The position numbers and the translations under genes were made by a program. A DNA stretch of 32,789 nt. It comes from Pseudomonadota bacterium (GTDB lineage Bacteria > Pseudomonadota > Alphaproteobacteria > Rhizobiales > Hyphomicrobiaceae). The notes under the pieces were generated by a model. It was not told the origin of the DNA. It made no database searches and was given only the letters and a program-made list of their open reading frames with translations. The DNA is taken from assembly GCA_023387235.1 (NCBI GenBank), contig JAEWIJ010000180.1, forward strand, positions 1 through 32,789, given 5' to 3'. Below are positions 1 to 7,901 of this stretch, piece after piece (the first letter of the stretch is position 1; each line of letters opens with the position of its first letter).

Positions 1-473
1 GTCTCGACGCTCGCGGCCTTGCGCTGGAAGTAGAGGGCGAGGCGCACGCCCTCGTTCGAGGCGCCGGCGTCCATCTCGAGCGTCTGGCGGGTGTAGCGGT
101 CGACCGTGCCCTGGCGTGCGCGCTCGAAGATCGTTGCGGTCTCGCCATGGCGGGCGAAATTGAAGCTCTCGACGAACTCCCGGTATTTCGGATCGGAGAG
201 CTTGTTGGCGAAGCTGTCGGAACGGTCGATGCCCTCGGTCAGGGCCTTCCGCATGAACGCCTTGGCGTAGTCCATGTCCTGCAGGCCGTGTGCCTTCATG
301 GCGTACTTGAAGATGCGATCGTTCGCGAGGAAATCGTCGATCGTCTTGATGCTCCGGATCGTCTCCAGGAAATACTCGCTTTCACGCTGCACGACGGGCC
401 GCTCGGACGTGCGCTTGAGCGCTGCCGTCATGTCAGAGGCTATGAGCTTGTAGCCGATAGGCGTGCTGAACAT
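1..473 (-). CDS. DUF1217-domain flagellar-locus protein (partial, 3' end off window)
   Basis: Reading the complement from an ATG at 473-471 gives an open frame of 157 codons to the window edge with no stop. The protein starts MFSTPIGYKLIASDMTAALK and contains RIFKYAMKAHGLQDMDYAKA, then ANKLSDPKYREFVESFNFAR, then NEGVRLALYFQRKA. As I recall the family, these are characteristic of DUF1217 proteins found in rhizobial flagellar loci. A ribosome binding site (GAGGAAA on the complement, about 481-488) sits a suitable distance upstream. The gene diverges from motA across a gap of about 180 bases. The molecular role of DUF1217 proteins is not known to me; location suggests a flagellar accessory or secreted protein. 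The C-terminus is outside the window, so total length and repeat number cannot be judged. Confidence 0.85.
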   Translation of the reverse strand, partial: MFSTPIGYKLIASDMTAALKRTSERPVVQRESEYFLETIRSIKTIDDFLANDRIFKYAMKAHGLQDMDYAKAFMRKALTEGIDRSDSFANKLSDPKYREFVESFNFARHGETATIFERARQGTVDRYTRQTLEMDAGASNEGVRLALYFQRKAASVE

Positions 474-653
474 TCGTAGCTTTCCTCGCGACGCGGGCCA
501 GTGCCAACAAACGCACGCGGGACTTGTACGAACCTGACGTGCCTCCCTTTCGACGGACCGAGGCAGCCGGGTGGCGGCCGCTACAGCCTCGCGCAAGGCA
601 TTCGCCGCATCGTCGTTCGTCAATCAGATCCGATCGCTGGACGCAGGACCCGC

Positions 654-1547
654 ATGACTATCCCGCTTGGCCTAGTTGTAACGCTCGTATGCATGCTCGG
701 CGGCTTTGCTGCCATGGGCGGCAAGATCGGGGTCATCTGGCAGCCGTGGGAATACGTGATCATTCTCGGCGCTTCGATCGGCACATTCATTGTCGCCAAC
801 CCGATGAAGACGATCAAGGACAGCGGTGTCGGCTTCATCGAGGCGTTGAAGAACGCCGTTCCCAAGAAAGAGGACTATCTTGTCGTCCTCACGTGCCTTT
901 TCAGCCTGATCCGCGAGCTGAAGTCGAAATCGCGCGCCGAGGTCGAGAAGCACATCGACAACCCGACGGAGTCGGTGATCTTCACCGCCTATCCGAAGGT
1001 GCTGAACGACGAAAAGATGCTGACGTTCATCTGCGACTACTTCCGTCTCATCCTCATGGGCAATGCGCGCACCCATGAGATCGAGGCGCTGATGGACGAG
1101 GAAATCTCGACCATGCGGGCAGACAAGCTCAAGTGCTATCACTCGCTCGTCGCCATGTCGGAAGGATTGCCGGCGCTCGGGATCGTCGCGGCCGTGCTCG
1201 GCGTCATCAAGGCCATGAGCGCGCTCGATCAGCCGCCCGAGGTGCTCGGCCACTACATCGGCGCGGCGCTCGTCGGCACCTTCGCTGGAATTTTCTTCTC
1301 GTATGCCGTGGTCACGCCCATCGCGACGCAGGTCAAGATCGTGCGCGAGAAGCAGATGCGTCAGTACATCGTGATCAAGCAGACGCTGCTCGCCCTCATG
1401 AACGGCGCCATGCCGCAGATCGCGGTGGAGCACGGCCGCAAGGCGATATCGGCGGCGGACCGGCCTTCGGTCGACGAGCTCGAGAACGCGACGCTCAATC
1501 CCGGCTCTGTCGGTGCGGGAGCCGGGGCGGAGAAGAAGGCTGCCTAG
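654..1547 (+). CDS. motA: Flagellar motor stator protein MotA
   Basis: MotA is the inner-membrane stator subunit that, with MotB, couples proton flow to rotation of FliG. The ATG at 654 is chosen because AGGA (645-648) lies 5 bases upstream and the protein then starts MTIPLGLVVTLVCMLGGFAA, a typical MotA first membrane helix. An upstream in-frame ATG at 501 would add 51 arginine-rich residues that do not look like MotA. The resulting 297 residues match the family length. Visible landmarks are the cytoplasmic loop with KSKSRAEVEKHIDNP, and the later paired membrane helices including EGLPALGIVAAVLGVIKAM, which carries the conserved proline. MotB and MotC are encoded about 13 kb downstream instead of beside it. 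It is followed by fliN after 28 bases. Confidence 0.95.
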   Translation: MTIPLGLVVTLVCMLGGFAAMGGKIGVIWQPWEYVIILGASIGTFIVANPMKTIKDSGVGFIEALKNAVPKKEDYLVVLTCLFSLIRELKSKSRAEVEKHIDNPTESVIFTAYPKVLNDEKMLTFICDYFRLILMGNARTHEIEALMDEEISTMRADKLKCYHSLVAMSEGLPALGIVAAVLGVIKAMSALDQPPEVLGHYIGAALVGTFAGIFFSYAVVTPIATQVKIVREKQMRQYIVIKQTLLALMNGAMPQIAVEHGRKAISAADRPSVDELENATLNPGSVGAGAGAEKKAA

Positions 1548-1575
1548 CTGAGCGGGCGGCGGGGGAGCGACGCGC

Positions 1576-1959
1576 ATGAAAAATGTCGAAGGTAATGGGG
1601 CTGCCGGCGATGCGGGTGGTCGTCAGCAAGGTGACTGGAGGTCCGACTTGTCTCACGCAGCGACTGCCGGCGGGCAGGACGTCAAAGCCGCCGAGGCCTG
1701 GGGCGGGCGCGGTCACGACGCGGTGATGCGCATTCCGGTGTCGGTCCGCTTCGTGCTCGGCGCGACGCGCATGCCGGTCTCGAAGCTCATGAGCCTGACG
1801 CGCGGCGCGATCATCCCGCTCGACCGCAAGGTCGGCGATCTGATCGACATCGTCGTCAACGATCAGGTCGTCGCGCGCGGCGAGATCGTCGCGCTCGACG
1901 ATGAGGCGACCCGCTTCGGTATCTCCGTGCGCGAAGTCATGCAGCAGGCGAGCGAATAG
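1576..1959 (+). CDS. fliN: Flagellar motor switch protein FliN
   Basis: FliN forms the lower part of the cytoplasmic C-ring with FliM and takes part in rotor switching and export-apparatus docking. The 127-residue product has a polar, low-complexity N-terminal stretch of about 48 residues followed by a SpoA (FliM/FliN C-terminal) domain: IPVSVRFVLGATRMPVSKLM, then IIPLDRKVGDLIDIVVNDQV, then RGEIVALDDEATRFGISVRE. These are hallmark FliN signatures. A strong GGGGGAG (about 1561-1567) supports the ATG. It lies between motA and flhB, while its C-ring partners fliG and fliM are about 17 kb downstream. Identification as FliN rather than FliM rests on its small size and single SpoA domain. Confidence 0.93.
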   Translation: MKNVEGNGAAGDAGGRQQGDWRSDLSHAATAGGQDVKAAEAWGGRGHDAVMRIPVSVRFVLGATRMPVSKLMSLTRGAIIPLDRKVGDLIDIVVNDQVVARGEIVALDDEATRFGISVREVMQQASE

Positions 1960-1962
1960 CTT

Positions 1963-2018
1963 CGCCGTGGTGCTGCCGCGCCGGTTTCACCGCCCTTCCG
2001 CTGTGCTGAGCCACGGCG
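1963..2018. repeat. Inverted repeat between fliN and flhB
   Basis: CGCCGTGG (1963-1970) and CCACGGCG (2011-2018) are perfect 8-base inverted arms separated by 40 bases, directly after the fliN stop. A CTCTTTT stretch follows at about 2027-2033. It could form a long-loop hairpin affecting expression between fliN and flhB, but the loop is large and the T-run is interrupted, so I do not call a terminator. Confidence 0.35.
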
Positions 2019-2054
2019 CTCGCGCCCTCTTTTCGATCTCAGGTATCGAGCGCC

Positions 2055-3149
2055 ATGGCTGAGGAGCAGGATAAGGAATCCAAGACCGAGGAGGCGACGC
2101 CTCACCGGATCGACGAGGCGATCAAGAAGGGCAACACGCCGGTATCGCGCGAGGTCGCCCAGTTCGCATCGATCCTCGCCATTGCCTCGTGCGTGCCGAT
2201 CGTCGCGCACGCGTTCGGGGCGAAGCTGCTCGGCAGCCTGATGGCGCTTATCGAGCGGCCCTATGATTTCCGCATGGATGTCGGCGCGGATGCGCTGCTG
2301 CTGATGGCGACGGTGGGCTCGGCGACGAGCGCCGTGCTGGCGCTGCCGCTGGTCGTGCTCATGATCTTCGGCATCATGGTATCGCTGCTGCAGAATCCGC
2401 TGCGCTTCGTCGGCAACCGCATCAAGCCGGAGATGTCGCGCATCTCGCCCGCCAAGGGGTTCACCCGCATGTTCGGCGCCCAGGGGCGCGTCGAGTTCCT
2501 GAAGTCGATCTTCAAGCTCACGATCCTCTCGGCGTGCGCGATCGCGTTCCTGCTCAATTACAAGGCGGATCTGGTCAATTCCATCCTGCTCGAGCCGGCG
2601 GCGCTGCCGCAGGCGCTTGCCGGGCAGCTCCTCAACGTGCTCGTGGCCGTGGGGCTCAGTCTGGCCGGGGTCGTGGCGGCCGACCTCGTGTGGAGCCGCA
2701 TCAAGTGGCGCATGGACCTGCGCATGAGCAAGCAGGAGGTCAAGGACGAGCACAAGCAGAGTGAAGGCGATCCGCTGCTGAAGGCGCGCCGACTGTCGCT
2801 CGCGCGAGACCGCGCGCGGCGGCGGATGCTCTCGTCCGTGCCGAAGGCGACGGTGGTGATTGCCAATCCGACGCACTACGCCGTGGCTCTGCGCTATGTG
2901 CAAGGTGATTCGGGGGCGCCGATGGTCGTTGCGAAGGGGCTCGACAACATCGCGCTGAAGATCCGCGAGATCGCCGAGGCGAACGACATCCCCGTCATCG
3001 AGGACAAGGCGCTGGCGCGCAGCCTCTATGCCGCGGTCTCGCTCGATCGCCCGATCCCGCCCGAGTTCTACAAGGCCGTCGCCGAGATCATCCTCTACCT
3101 CATGTCGCGTACTGCCGCTCAAGTCGCTCCCTTGCCACGAGGTGCATGA
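2055..3149 (+). CDS. flhB: Flagellar export substrate-specificity switch protein FlhB
   Basis: FlhB is an inner-membrane part of the flagellar type III export gate; autocleavage of its cytoplasmic domain switches export from rod/hook to filament substrates. The 364-residue product starts MAEEQDKESKTEEATPHRID, the typical KTEEATP N-terminus. Several membrane helices follow (for example LALPLVVLMIFGIMVSLL). The cytoplasmic domain has MSKQEVKDEHKQSEGDP and the autocleavage motif N271-P272-T273-H274 within IANPTHYAVALRY. Length and motifs are normal for FlhB, and cleavage is expected between N271 and P272. The stop overlaps the start of the next gene (ATGA), so the two are probably translationally coupled. 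Confidence 0.97.
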   Translation: MAEEQDKESKTEEATPHRIDEAIKKGNTPVSREVAQFASILAIASCVPIVAHAFGAKLLGSLMALIERPYDFRMDVGADALLLMATVGSATSAVLALPLVVLMIFGIMVSLLQNPLRFVGNRIKPEMSRISPAKGFTRMFGAQGRVEFLKSIFKLTILSACAIAFLLNYKADLVNSILLEPAALPQALAGQLLNVLVAVGLSLAGVVAADLVWSRIKWRMDLRMSKQEVKDEHKQSEGDPLLKARRLSLARDRARRRMLSSVPKATVVIANPTHYAVALRYVQGDSGAPMVVAKGLDNIALKIREIAEANDIPVIEDKALARSLYAAVSLDRPIPPEFYKAVAEIILYLMSRTAAQVAPLPRGA

Positions 3150-3625
3150 TGCAACCCGAAGTCAGTGATCTCACGGGGAGCTTCGAGGCGCTTCTCGCGG
3201 AGAGCATCTCCGAGCTGACGACCGAGTTCCGCAATCACGATGTCGCCGATCTTCTGGCGCTTATCCGGCTCGACCGCATGGCGACGCTGCAAAGCCTGCT
3301 CGACGGCGAGTGCGAGCTGTTCTTCAAGCCGGGCACCATGCAGTTCAGCGGCCACGCCGAGGCGATCGTCGGGTGGCGGGCGCCGCCGTCGGTGCGCCTG
3401 GCGATGTCGTTCCGCGGCGAAGGTGTCGAGCTCTACTACCGGCTGATGCTCGAGGCTGCCGATGCTCATGTGCAACTCGATCTTATTCGATTCGAACCGC
3501 CGGAGGCCAACCCCGACAATCGGTGCCTGCGCCTGGCGGCGGCACTCGACGCGGCGCGCGCGAATCGTCCCTCCGGCCGCGGCGGCCAGCTTCAGGCAAG
3601 AGACGCCGGCTATCAGGGAGGCTGA
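3146..3625 (+). CDS. Uncharacterised flagellar-operon protein between flhB and flgB
   Basis: This 159-residue soluble-looking protein has no signal peptide or membrane helix that I can see. I do not recognise its family. The start is the ATG at 3146 overlapping the flhB stop; a second ATG follows at once (3149). The first two thirds look structured: LLAESISELTTEFRNHDVAD, DRMATLQSLLDGECELFFKP, FRGEGVELYYRLMLEAADAH. The tail (ARANRPSGRGGQLQARDAG) is probably disordered. Overlap with flhB and the 17-base gap to flgB place it firmly in the operon. The context (export switch before, proximal rod after) suggests a role in assembly, but that is inference. Codon use looks like its neighbours, and the frame is long and conserved in style, so I consider it a real gene. 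Confidence 0.8.
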   Translation: MMQPEVSDLTGSFEALLAESISELTTEFRNHDVADLLALIRLDRMATLQSLLDGECELFFKPGTMQFSGHAEAIVGWRAPPSVRLAMSFRGEGVELYYRLMLEAADAHVQLDLIRFEPPEANPDNRCLRLAAALDAARANRPSGRGGQLQARDAGYQGG

Positions 3626-3642
3626 AGCCGAAGGACTGCCCG

Positions 3643-4023
3643 ATGGACGACCTCGCCCTTTTCTCTATCGCCAGTGACCGCAACCGCTGGCTTGCGACGC
3701 GGAGTGCCGCGCTCGCCGACAATATCGCCAATGCCGATACGCCGGGCTTCAAGGCCCGCGACGTCCCCTCGTTCGAGGCGGCGATGAATTCGGCAAGTGC
3801 GGCCATGCTGCGCACGAACGCCAATCACCTGGCACCGACGCAGTTCGGCGCCCGCTCGTTCGATCTCGTGCAGCGCCCGGGCGAGGTGCCGAAGCATTCC
3901 GGCAACACGGTCAGCCTCGAAACGGAGCTCGCCAACCTCGGCGAGACCCGCTCGCAGCACTCGCTGGTCTCGGGGGTCATCGGTGCCTTCCATCGCATGC
4001 TGCTCTCGAGCTCGAGGGGGTAA
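3643..4023 (+). CDS. flgB: Flagellar proximal rod protein FlgB
   Basis: FlgB is a periplasmic rod subunit near the MS ring, exported by the flagellar type III system. The start ATG at 3643 gives MDDLALFSIASDRNRWLATR, matching the N-terminal rod/hook helix; an open frame extends farther upstream but overlaps the previous gene. The signature of the rod/hook family, LADNIANADTPGFKARDVPS, is at about residues 25-44. The product of 126 residues is the normal short FlgB size, and the C-terminus (FHRMLLSSSRG) is a typical amphipathic helix. flgC follows after 3 bases. Confidence 0.95.
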   Translation: MDDLALFSIASDRNRWLATRSAALADNIANADTPGFKARDVPSFEAAMNSASAAMLRTNANHLAPTQFGARSFDLVQRPGEVPKHSGNTVSLETELANLGETRSQHSLVSGVIGAFHRMLLSSSRG

Positions 4024-4026
4024 GCC

Positions 4027-4446
4027 ATGACCGACGAGCTCAAGGCTGCGATCATCTCCTCGTCTTCGGGCCTGCGCGCGCAATCGACGCGCATCCGCGT
4101 CGTCTCGGAGAACCTTGCCAACGCCAGCGCGACCGCGCTCGTGCCGGGCGGCGATCCCTATGCGCGCAAGACGATCAGCTTCGCGCAGGAGCTCGATCGC
4201 GCGAGCGGCCTCAATCTCGTGCGCATCAACGCCATCGGCCGCGATCCGACGCCCTATCCTGCTCAGCACATGCCCGGGCATCCTGCGGCGGACTCGAACG
4301 GCTACGTGAAGCTCTCGAACGTCAATCCGCTGGTCGAGCTTTCGGACATGCGCGAGGCGCATCGATCCTATGAGGCCAACCTCCAGATGGTGCGGCAAAC
4401 GCGCGAGATGATCGGCGACCTGATCGACCTCTTGAAAGGCAAGTGA
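4027..4446 (+). CDS. flgC: Flagellar proximal rod protein FlgC
   Basis: FlgC is a second rod subunit stacked on FlgB/FliE. The 139-residue product carries the N-terminal rod/hook signature (IRVVSENLANASATALVPGG) and the C-terminal signature (LVELSDMREAHRSYEANLQM, ending DLIDLLKGK). The internal SNGYVKLSNVNP is also usual for FlgC. It starts 3 bases after flgB, and its stop overlaps the fliE start codon, so flgB-flgC-fliE are likely translated as a coupled set. Confidence 0.96.
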   Translation: MTDELKAAIISSSSGLRAQSTRIRVVSENLANASATALVPGGDPYARKTISFAQELDRASGLNLVRINAIGRDPTPYPAQHMPGHPAADSNGYVKLSNVNPLVELSDMREAHRSYEANLQMVRQTREMIGDLIDLLKGK

Positions 4447-4799
4447 TGATCGATTCGATTGCAGGCGTGGGTGGACATGCGACCCCGGCTGGTCCGGTCG
4501 GCGGGATGGCGCCGTCGACACCCGTTTCGGCGCCGAAGATCGCGCCGGCCGTTCCGGGCGCAGCGGCCGTCGGCGGGCCCGATCACGATTTCGCGTCGCT
4601 GCTCGGCAACGCGATTTCCGAGTTCGGACAGAAGATGCGGCAGGCCGAGGCCGTCTCGATCGGTGGCGTCAAGGGAACGGCGGCGCTGCAGGACGTGGTC
4701 GAGCACGTGATGTCGGCAGAGCAGAGCCTGCAGGCGGTGATCGCGGTTCGCGACAAGGTCATCTCGGCCTACCAGGAAATCAGCAGAATGGCGATCTGA
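4446..4799 (+). CDS. fliE: Flagellar hook-basal body protein FliE
   Basis: FliE links the MS ring (FliF) to the proximal rod. The product is 117 residues from the ATG at 4446, which overlaps the flgC stop (TGATG). A GTG one codon earlier is possible and would add one residue. The N-terminal 40 residues are Gly/Pro/Ala-rich. The family-specific C-terminal half contains DFASLLGNAISEFGQKMRQA, then HVMSAEQSLQAVIAVRDKVI, then SAYQEISRMAI, the expected FliE ending. Confidence 0.95.
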   Translation: MIDSIAGVGGHATPAGPVGGMAPSTPVSAPKIAPAVPGAAAVGGPDHDFASLLGNAISEFGQKMRQAEAVSIGGVKGTAALQDVVEHVMSAEQSLQAVIAVRDKVISAYQEISRMAI

Positions 4800-4817
4800 C
4801 GGGAGCGGAACTAGACC

Positions 4818-5606
4818 ATGCGCGCACTTTCAATCGCCGCGACCGGCATGTCGGCCCAGGCGCTCAATGTCGAGGTCATCGCCCACAACGTGGCGAACAT
4901 CAACACGACGAGCTTCAAGCGCTCCCGCGCCGAGTTCGTCGACCTGCTCTATCAGACGCAGCTTGCGGCGGGCACGCCGGCAGCGGGCGGCGTCGAGGTC
5001 ATTCCCGAGGGCGCGCGTGTCGGCCTCGGCGTGCGGGCGGCAGCGATCCGCAATCTGCACCAGCAGGGCGCGCTCGCGCAGACCGGCAACTCGCTCGACC
5101 TCGCCATGATGGGGCGCGGGTTCTTCCGCGTGACGGGACCCGAGGGCGAGACGCTCTATACGCGTGCCGCCGCCTTCAACAAGGACGCGACAGGCCGCAT
5201 CGTGACGGCGGAAGGCTATCTCGTGCAGCCGCAGATGAGCGTGCCGCCCGAGGCGACGGAGATCACCGTCAATGAGCGCGGCGAGGTCTACGTCACTATT
5301 CCGAACGAGGTCGAGCCGCGGCTTCTCGGCCAGCTCTCGGTCGCGAGCTTCGTGAACGAGGTCGGTCTCGAGCCGCTCGGCGGGAACCTGTGGCGCGAGA
5401 CGGCGGCCTCCGGCGCGGCCGTGGTCGGCATTCCCGGCGAGAATGGTCTCGGCCGCATCAAGCAGGGCTATCTCGAATCCTCCAACGTCGATCCGGTGAA
5501 GGAGATCACCGAGCTGATCTCGGCGCAGCGCGCCTATGAGATGAACTCCAAGATCATCCAGGCGTCGGACGACATGATGGGGCTCGTCACCAAGGGCATC
5601 AGGTGA
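4818..5606 (+). CDS. flgG: Flagellar distal rod protein FlgG
   Basis: FlgG forms the distal rod that passes through the P and L rings. The 262-residue product is the standard FlgG length. It opens MRALSIAATGMSAQALNVEV followed by the rod/hook signature IAHNVANINTTSFKRSRAEF. It also has the FlgG-typical DLAMMGRGFFRVTGPEGETL and the C-terminal ESSNVDPVKEITELISAQRA plus YEMNSKIIQASDDMM. It lies 18 bases after fliE. flgA follows after about 50 bases. Confidence 0.97.
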   Translation: MRALSIAATGMSAQALNVEVIAHNVANINTTSFKRSRAEFVDLLYQTQLAAGTPAAGGVEVIPEGARVGLGVRAAAIRNLHQQGALAQTGNSLDLAMMGRGFFRVTGPEGETLYTRAAAFNKDATGRIVTAEGYLVQPQMSVPPEATEITVNERGEVYVTIPNEVEPRLLGQLSVASFVNEVGLEPLGGNLWRETAASGAAVVGIPGENGLGRIKQGYLESSNVDPVKEITELISAQRAYEMNSKIIQASDDMMGLVTKGIR

Positions 5607-5658
5607 TGACCGGCGCGCTCGGGCGTGAGGCGACGGCTTGAAACGTCAGAGGGGAGCC

Positions 5659-6135
5659 ATGCGACGCATACTGCAAGCGGCTGCGGCCAGCGTCGTGGCC
5701 AGTCTCGCCGCCGTTCTTGCGCCTTCAGCGGATGCGCGCGCGAGCGGTATGGCTCTGCCGGTGCCGACCGTGACCATTCTTCAGGGCGATGTGATTGCCG
5801 AGGAGCTGATCGGCGAAGAGCGCTTCATCGTGAATGCGCGCCAGGTGCAGGGCTTCTTCACGTCGCGCGATGCCGTGGTCGGCAAGGTCGCGCGGCGCGT
5901 GCTGCCCGCAGGGCACGCCATTCCGATCAATGCACTCCGCGAGCCTTGGGTGTTCAAGGAGGGTGATCGCGTGCCGATCGTGTTCGCCTATGGCGGGCTC
6001 AGCATCGAGGCGACGGGCATCGCGCTCGAACCGGGCATCGCGGGCAAGCTCATCAGTGTGCGCAATTCGGATACCGGTCTCATCGTACGGGGCGTCGTGG
6101 CCGGAAGCGGCCGCGTCGAGGTGGGGAAAGACTGA
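5659..6135 (+). CDS. flgA: Flagellar P-ring assembly chaperone FlgA
   Basis: FlgA is a periplasmic chaperone for P-ring (FlgI) assembly. I place the start at ATG 5659 because AGGGGAG (about 5649-5655) lies just upstream; a TTG at 5638 in the same frame lacks such a site. The 158-residue product has a Sec signal peptide of about 28 residues (RRILQAAAASVVASLAAVLA, cleavage probably after ADARA). The rest is SAF-like: VGKVARRVLPAGHAIPINAL, then VFKEGDRVPIVFAYGGLSIE, and GKLISVRNSDTGLIVRGVV, the FlgA C-terminal signature. flgI starts 5 bases after its stop. Confidence 0.94.
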   Translation: MRRILQAAAASVVASLAAVLAPSADARASGMALPVPTVTILQGDVIAEELIGEERFIVNARQVQGFFTSRDAVVGKVARRVLPAGHAIPINALREPWVFKEGDRVPIVFAYGGLSIEATGIALEPGIAGKLISVRNSDTGLIVRGVVAGSGRVEVGKD

Positions 6136-6139
6136 GGGA

Positions 6140-7252
6140 ATGGCGTCTCGGTTGCGATTGCTGATGCTTGCCGTCCTCTCACTCACGCTCGTCGCGAGCG
6201 AGGTGTGGGCCGAGGTGCGCGTCAAGGACATCACGACCGTGCGCGGTGTTCGCCCGAACCAGCTCGTCGGCTACGGCCTCGTCACCGGCCTCAAGGGCAC
6301 CGGCGACAGCCTGCGCAACTCGCCGTTCACCGAGCAGTCGATGAACTCGATGCTGGAGCGGCTCGGCGTCAACGTCCGCGGCCTCGACATGCGCACGCGC
6401 AATGTGGCCGCGGTCCTCGTCACGGCGGAGCTTCCGGCATTCTCCGTCGGCGGCAACCGCATCGACATCAACGTCGCCTCGCTCGCGGATGCCACGTCGC
6501 TCGCGGGCGGCACGCTGGTGATGACGCCGCTGCAGGCCCCCGACGGCCAGATCTATGCCGTCGCTCAGGGGTCCGTCGTCGTGGCCGGCTTCCAGGCGCA
6601 GGGCCAGAGCGAAACGCTGACCCACGGCGTGCCGACCTCGGGCCGGATCACGGGCGGCGCGCTCGTCGAGCGCGATGCGCCGGACCTCCTCGCGTCGTCG
6701 CGGACGCTCCATCTCGAGCTGAAGAACCCTGACTTCGGCACGGCCGTCGCCATCGTCGATGCGATCAATGCCTATACGGTGCAGACGACGAAGCGCCGTC
6801 TCGCGAAGGAAGCTGGGCCGAGCTCGCTCGCCGTCGAAGTGCCCGGCGGGACGACGGCTGCGCGCTTCCTCGCCAATATCGGCCAGCTCACCATCGAGCC
6901 GGACGTGCCGGCACGCATCATCATCGACGAGCGTACAGGCACGATCGTCATCAGCCGCAATGTCAAGGTCAGCCGGGTTGCGGTCACGCACGGCAACCTG
7001 ACCGTGCGCGTGATCGAGACGCCGTCGGTCTCGCAGCCGGCGCCGTTCTCGAGGGGGCAGACGGTCGTGACTTCGACGACGGAAGTCTCGGCTCAGCAGG
7101 AGAACGGCAACTTCGCGATCGTCGATGGCGTGGATCTGCAGAGCCTGGTGACCGGGCTCAACCGGATGGGCCTGAAGCCGCTCGGCATCATTGCGATCCT
7201 ACAGGCGATCAAGTCGTCGGGCGCATTGCAGGCCGATCTCGTGGTGCAGTGA
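6140..7252 (+). CDS. flgI: Flagellar P-ring protein FlgI
   Basis: FlgI polymerises into the P ring around the rod in the peptidoglycan layer. The ATG at 6140 gives a Sec signal peptide (RLRLLMLAVLSLTLVASEVW, cleavage after VWA near residue 24), then VRVKDITTVRGVRPNQLVGY, the conserved mature start. The 370 residues are the usual length. Other hallmarks are GTGDSLRNSPFTEQSMNSML, the NVAAVLVTAELPAF segment and the C-terminal VDGVDLQSLVTGLNRMGLKP. An in-frame open stretch upstream overlaps flgA and is not coding. motE follows after 10 bases. Confidence 0.97.
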   Translation: MASRLRLLMLAVLSLTLVASEVWAEVRVKDITTVRGVRPNQLVGYGLVTGLKGTGDSLRNSPFTEQSMNSMLERLGVNVRGLDMRTRNVAAVLVTAELPAFSVGGNRIDINVASLADATSLAGGTLVMTPLQAPDGQIYAVAQGSVVVAGFQAQGQSETLTHGVPTSGRITGGALVERDAPDLLASSRTLHLELKNPDFGTAVAIVDAINAYTVQTTKRRLAKEAGPSSLAVEVPGGTTAARFLANIGQLTIEPDVPARIIIDERTGTIVISRNVKVSRVAVTHGNLTVRVIETPSVSQPAPFSRGQTVVTSTTEVSAQQENGNFAIVDGVDLQSLVTGLNRMGLKPLGIIAILQAIKSSGALQADLVVQ

Positions 7253-7262
7253 GGCGAGGGAC

Positions 7263-7901
7263 ATGAAGAGGCGCATGAGAGTGGCGCACGACAGGAGGTC
7301 CGGGCACGCTGCGACGGCGATCGCGCTGCTGGCGGCCGTCTGCGCCTTGCCGGCGCCGGCTTCCGCTCAGGCACCTGCCAGCAAGGAAGTGTTCAAGGTC
7401 GCGCCGCAGGTCGTGCCGCGAGCGCGGACGCCGCGCATGGTGCCGATCGTGCCGGAGCCCAAGCAGTCGGCGTCGGCGAAGGAGCCGGACAAGTCGCTTT
7501 CCGTTGCCGACCAGTATTGCCAGGCCGTTCTCGAGCCGGCGCGGGAGGCGCGCTATGCGCACCAGACGGCGGAGCTGCAGGCGCTGAGCCGTGCGCTCGA
7601 TGATCGCATGGCCAAGATCGAGACGCGGATCTCCGAGCTCAAGGAGTGGGTGGCGCGGCGCGAGGATTTCGCCAACCGCACCAGCGAGCAGCTCGTGTCG
7701 ATCTACTCCGGCATGCGCCCCGAGGCCGCTTCCGAGCAACTGGCGAAGATCGAGGAAAGCACGGCTGCGGCGATCCTGAGCAAGCTCACGCCGCGCGTCG
7801 CCAGCCAGATACTCAACGACATGCCCGCCGAGAGGGCCGCGCGGCTCGCCATGATCCTCATGGGTGCATCACGCAAGAACGATCCCGGAGGCGGCTCGTG
7901 A
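7263..7901 (+). CDS. motE: Periplasmic MotC chaperone MotE
   Basis: In Sinorhizobium, MotE is a periplasmic chaperone needed for correct folding and stability of MotC. The 212-residue product from ATG 7263 has a signal peptide with a hydrophobic core ATAIALLAAVCALPAPASA. A Pro-rich spacer follows, then a probable coiled coil (about residues 95-140, with AELQALSRALDDRMAKIETR). The C-terminus is MgtE-N-like: ILSKLTPRVASQILNDMPAE, then RAARLAMILMG. Its place between flgI and flgH is the usual rhizobial one, which supports the name. The stop overlaps the GTG start of flgH. motC itself is at 15362 in this window. Confidence 0.9.
   Translation: MKRRMRVAHDRRSGHAATAIALLAAVCALPAPASAQAPASKEVFKVAPQVVPRARTPRMVPIVPEPKQSASAKEPDKSLSVADQYCQAVLEPAREARYAHQTAELQALSRALDDRMAKIETRISELKEWVARREDFANRTSEQLVSIYSGMRPEAASEQLAKIEESTAAAILSKLTPRVASQILNDMPAERAARLAMILMGASRKNDPGGGS

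Noticed and set aside
147..479. A plus-strand open frame at the left end
   Set aside because: It is antisense to the DUF1217 gene, which has a ribosome binding site and conserved motifs.
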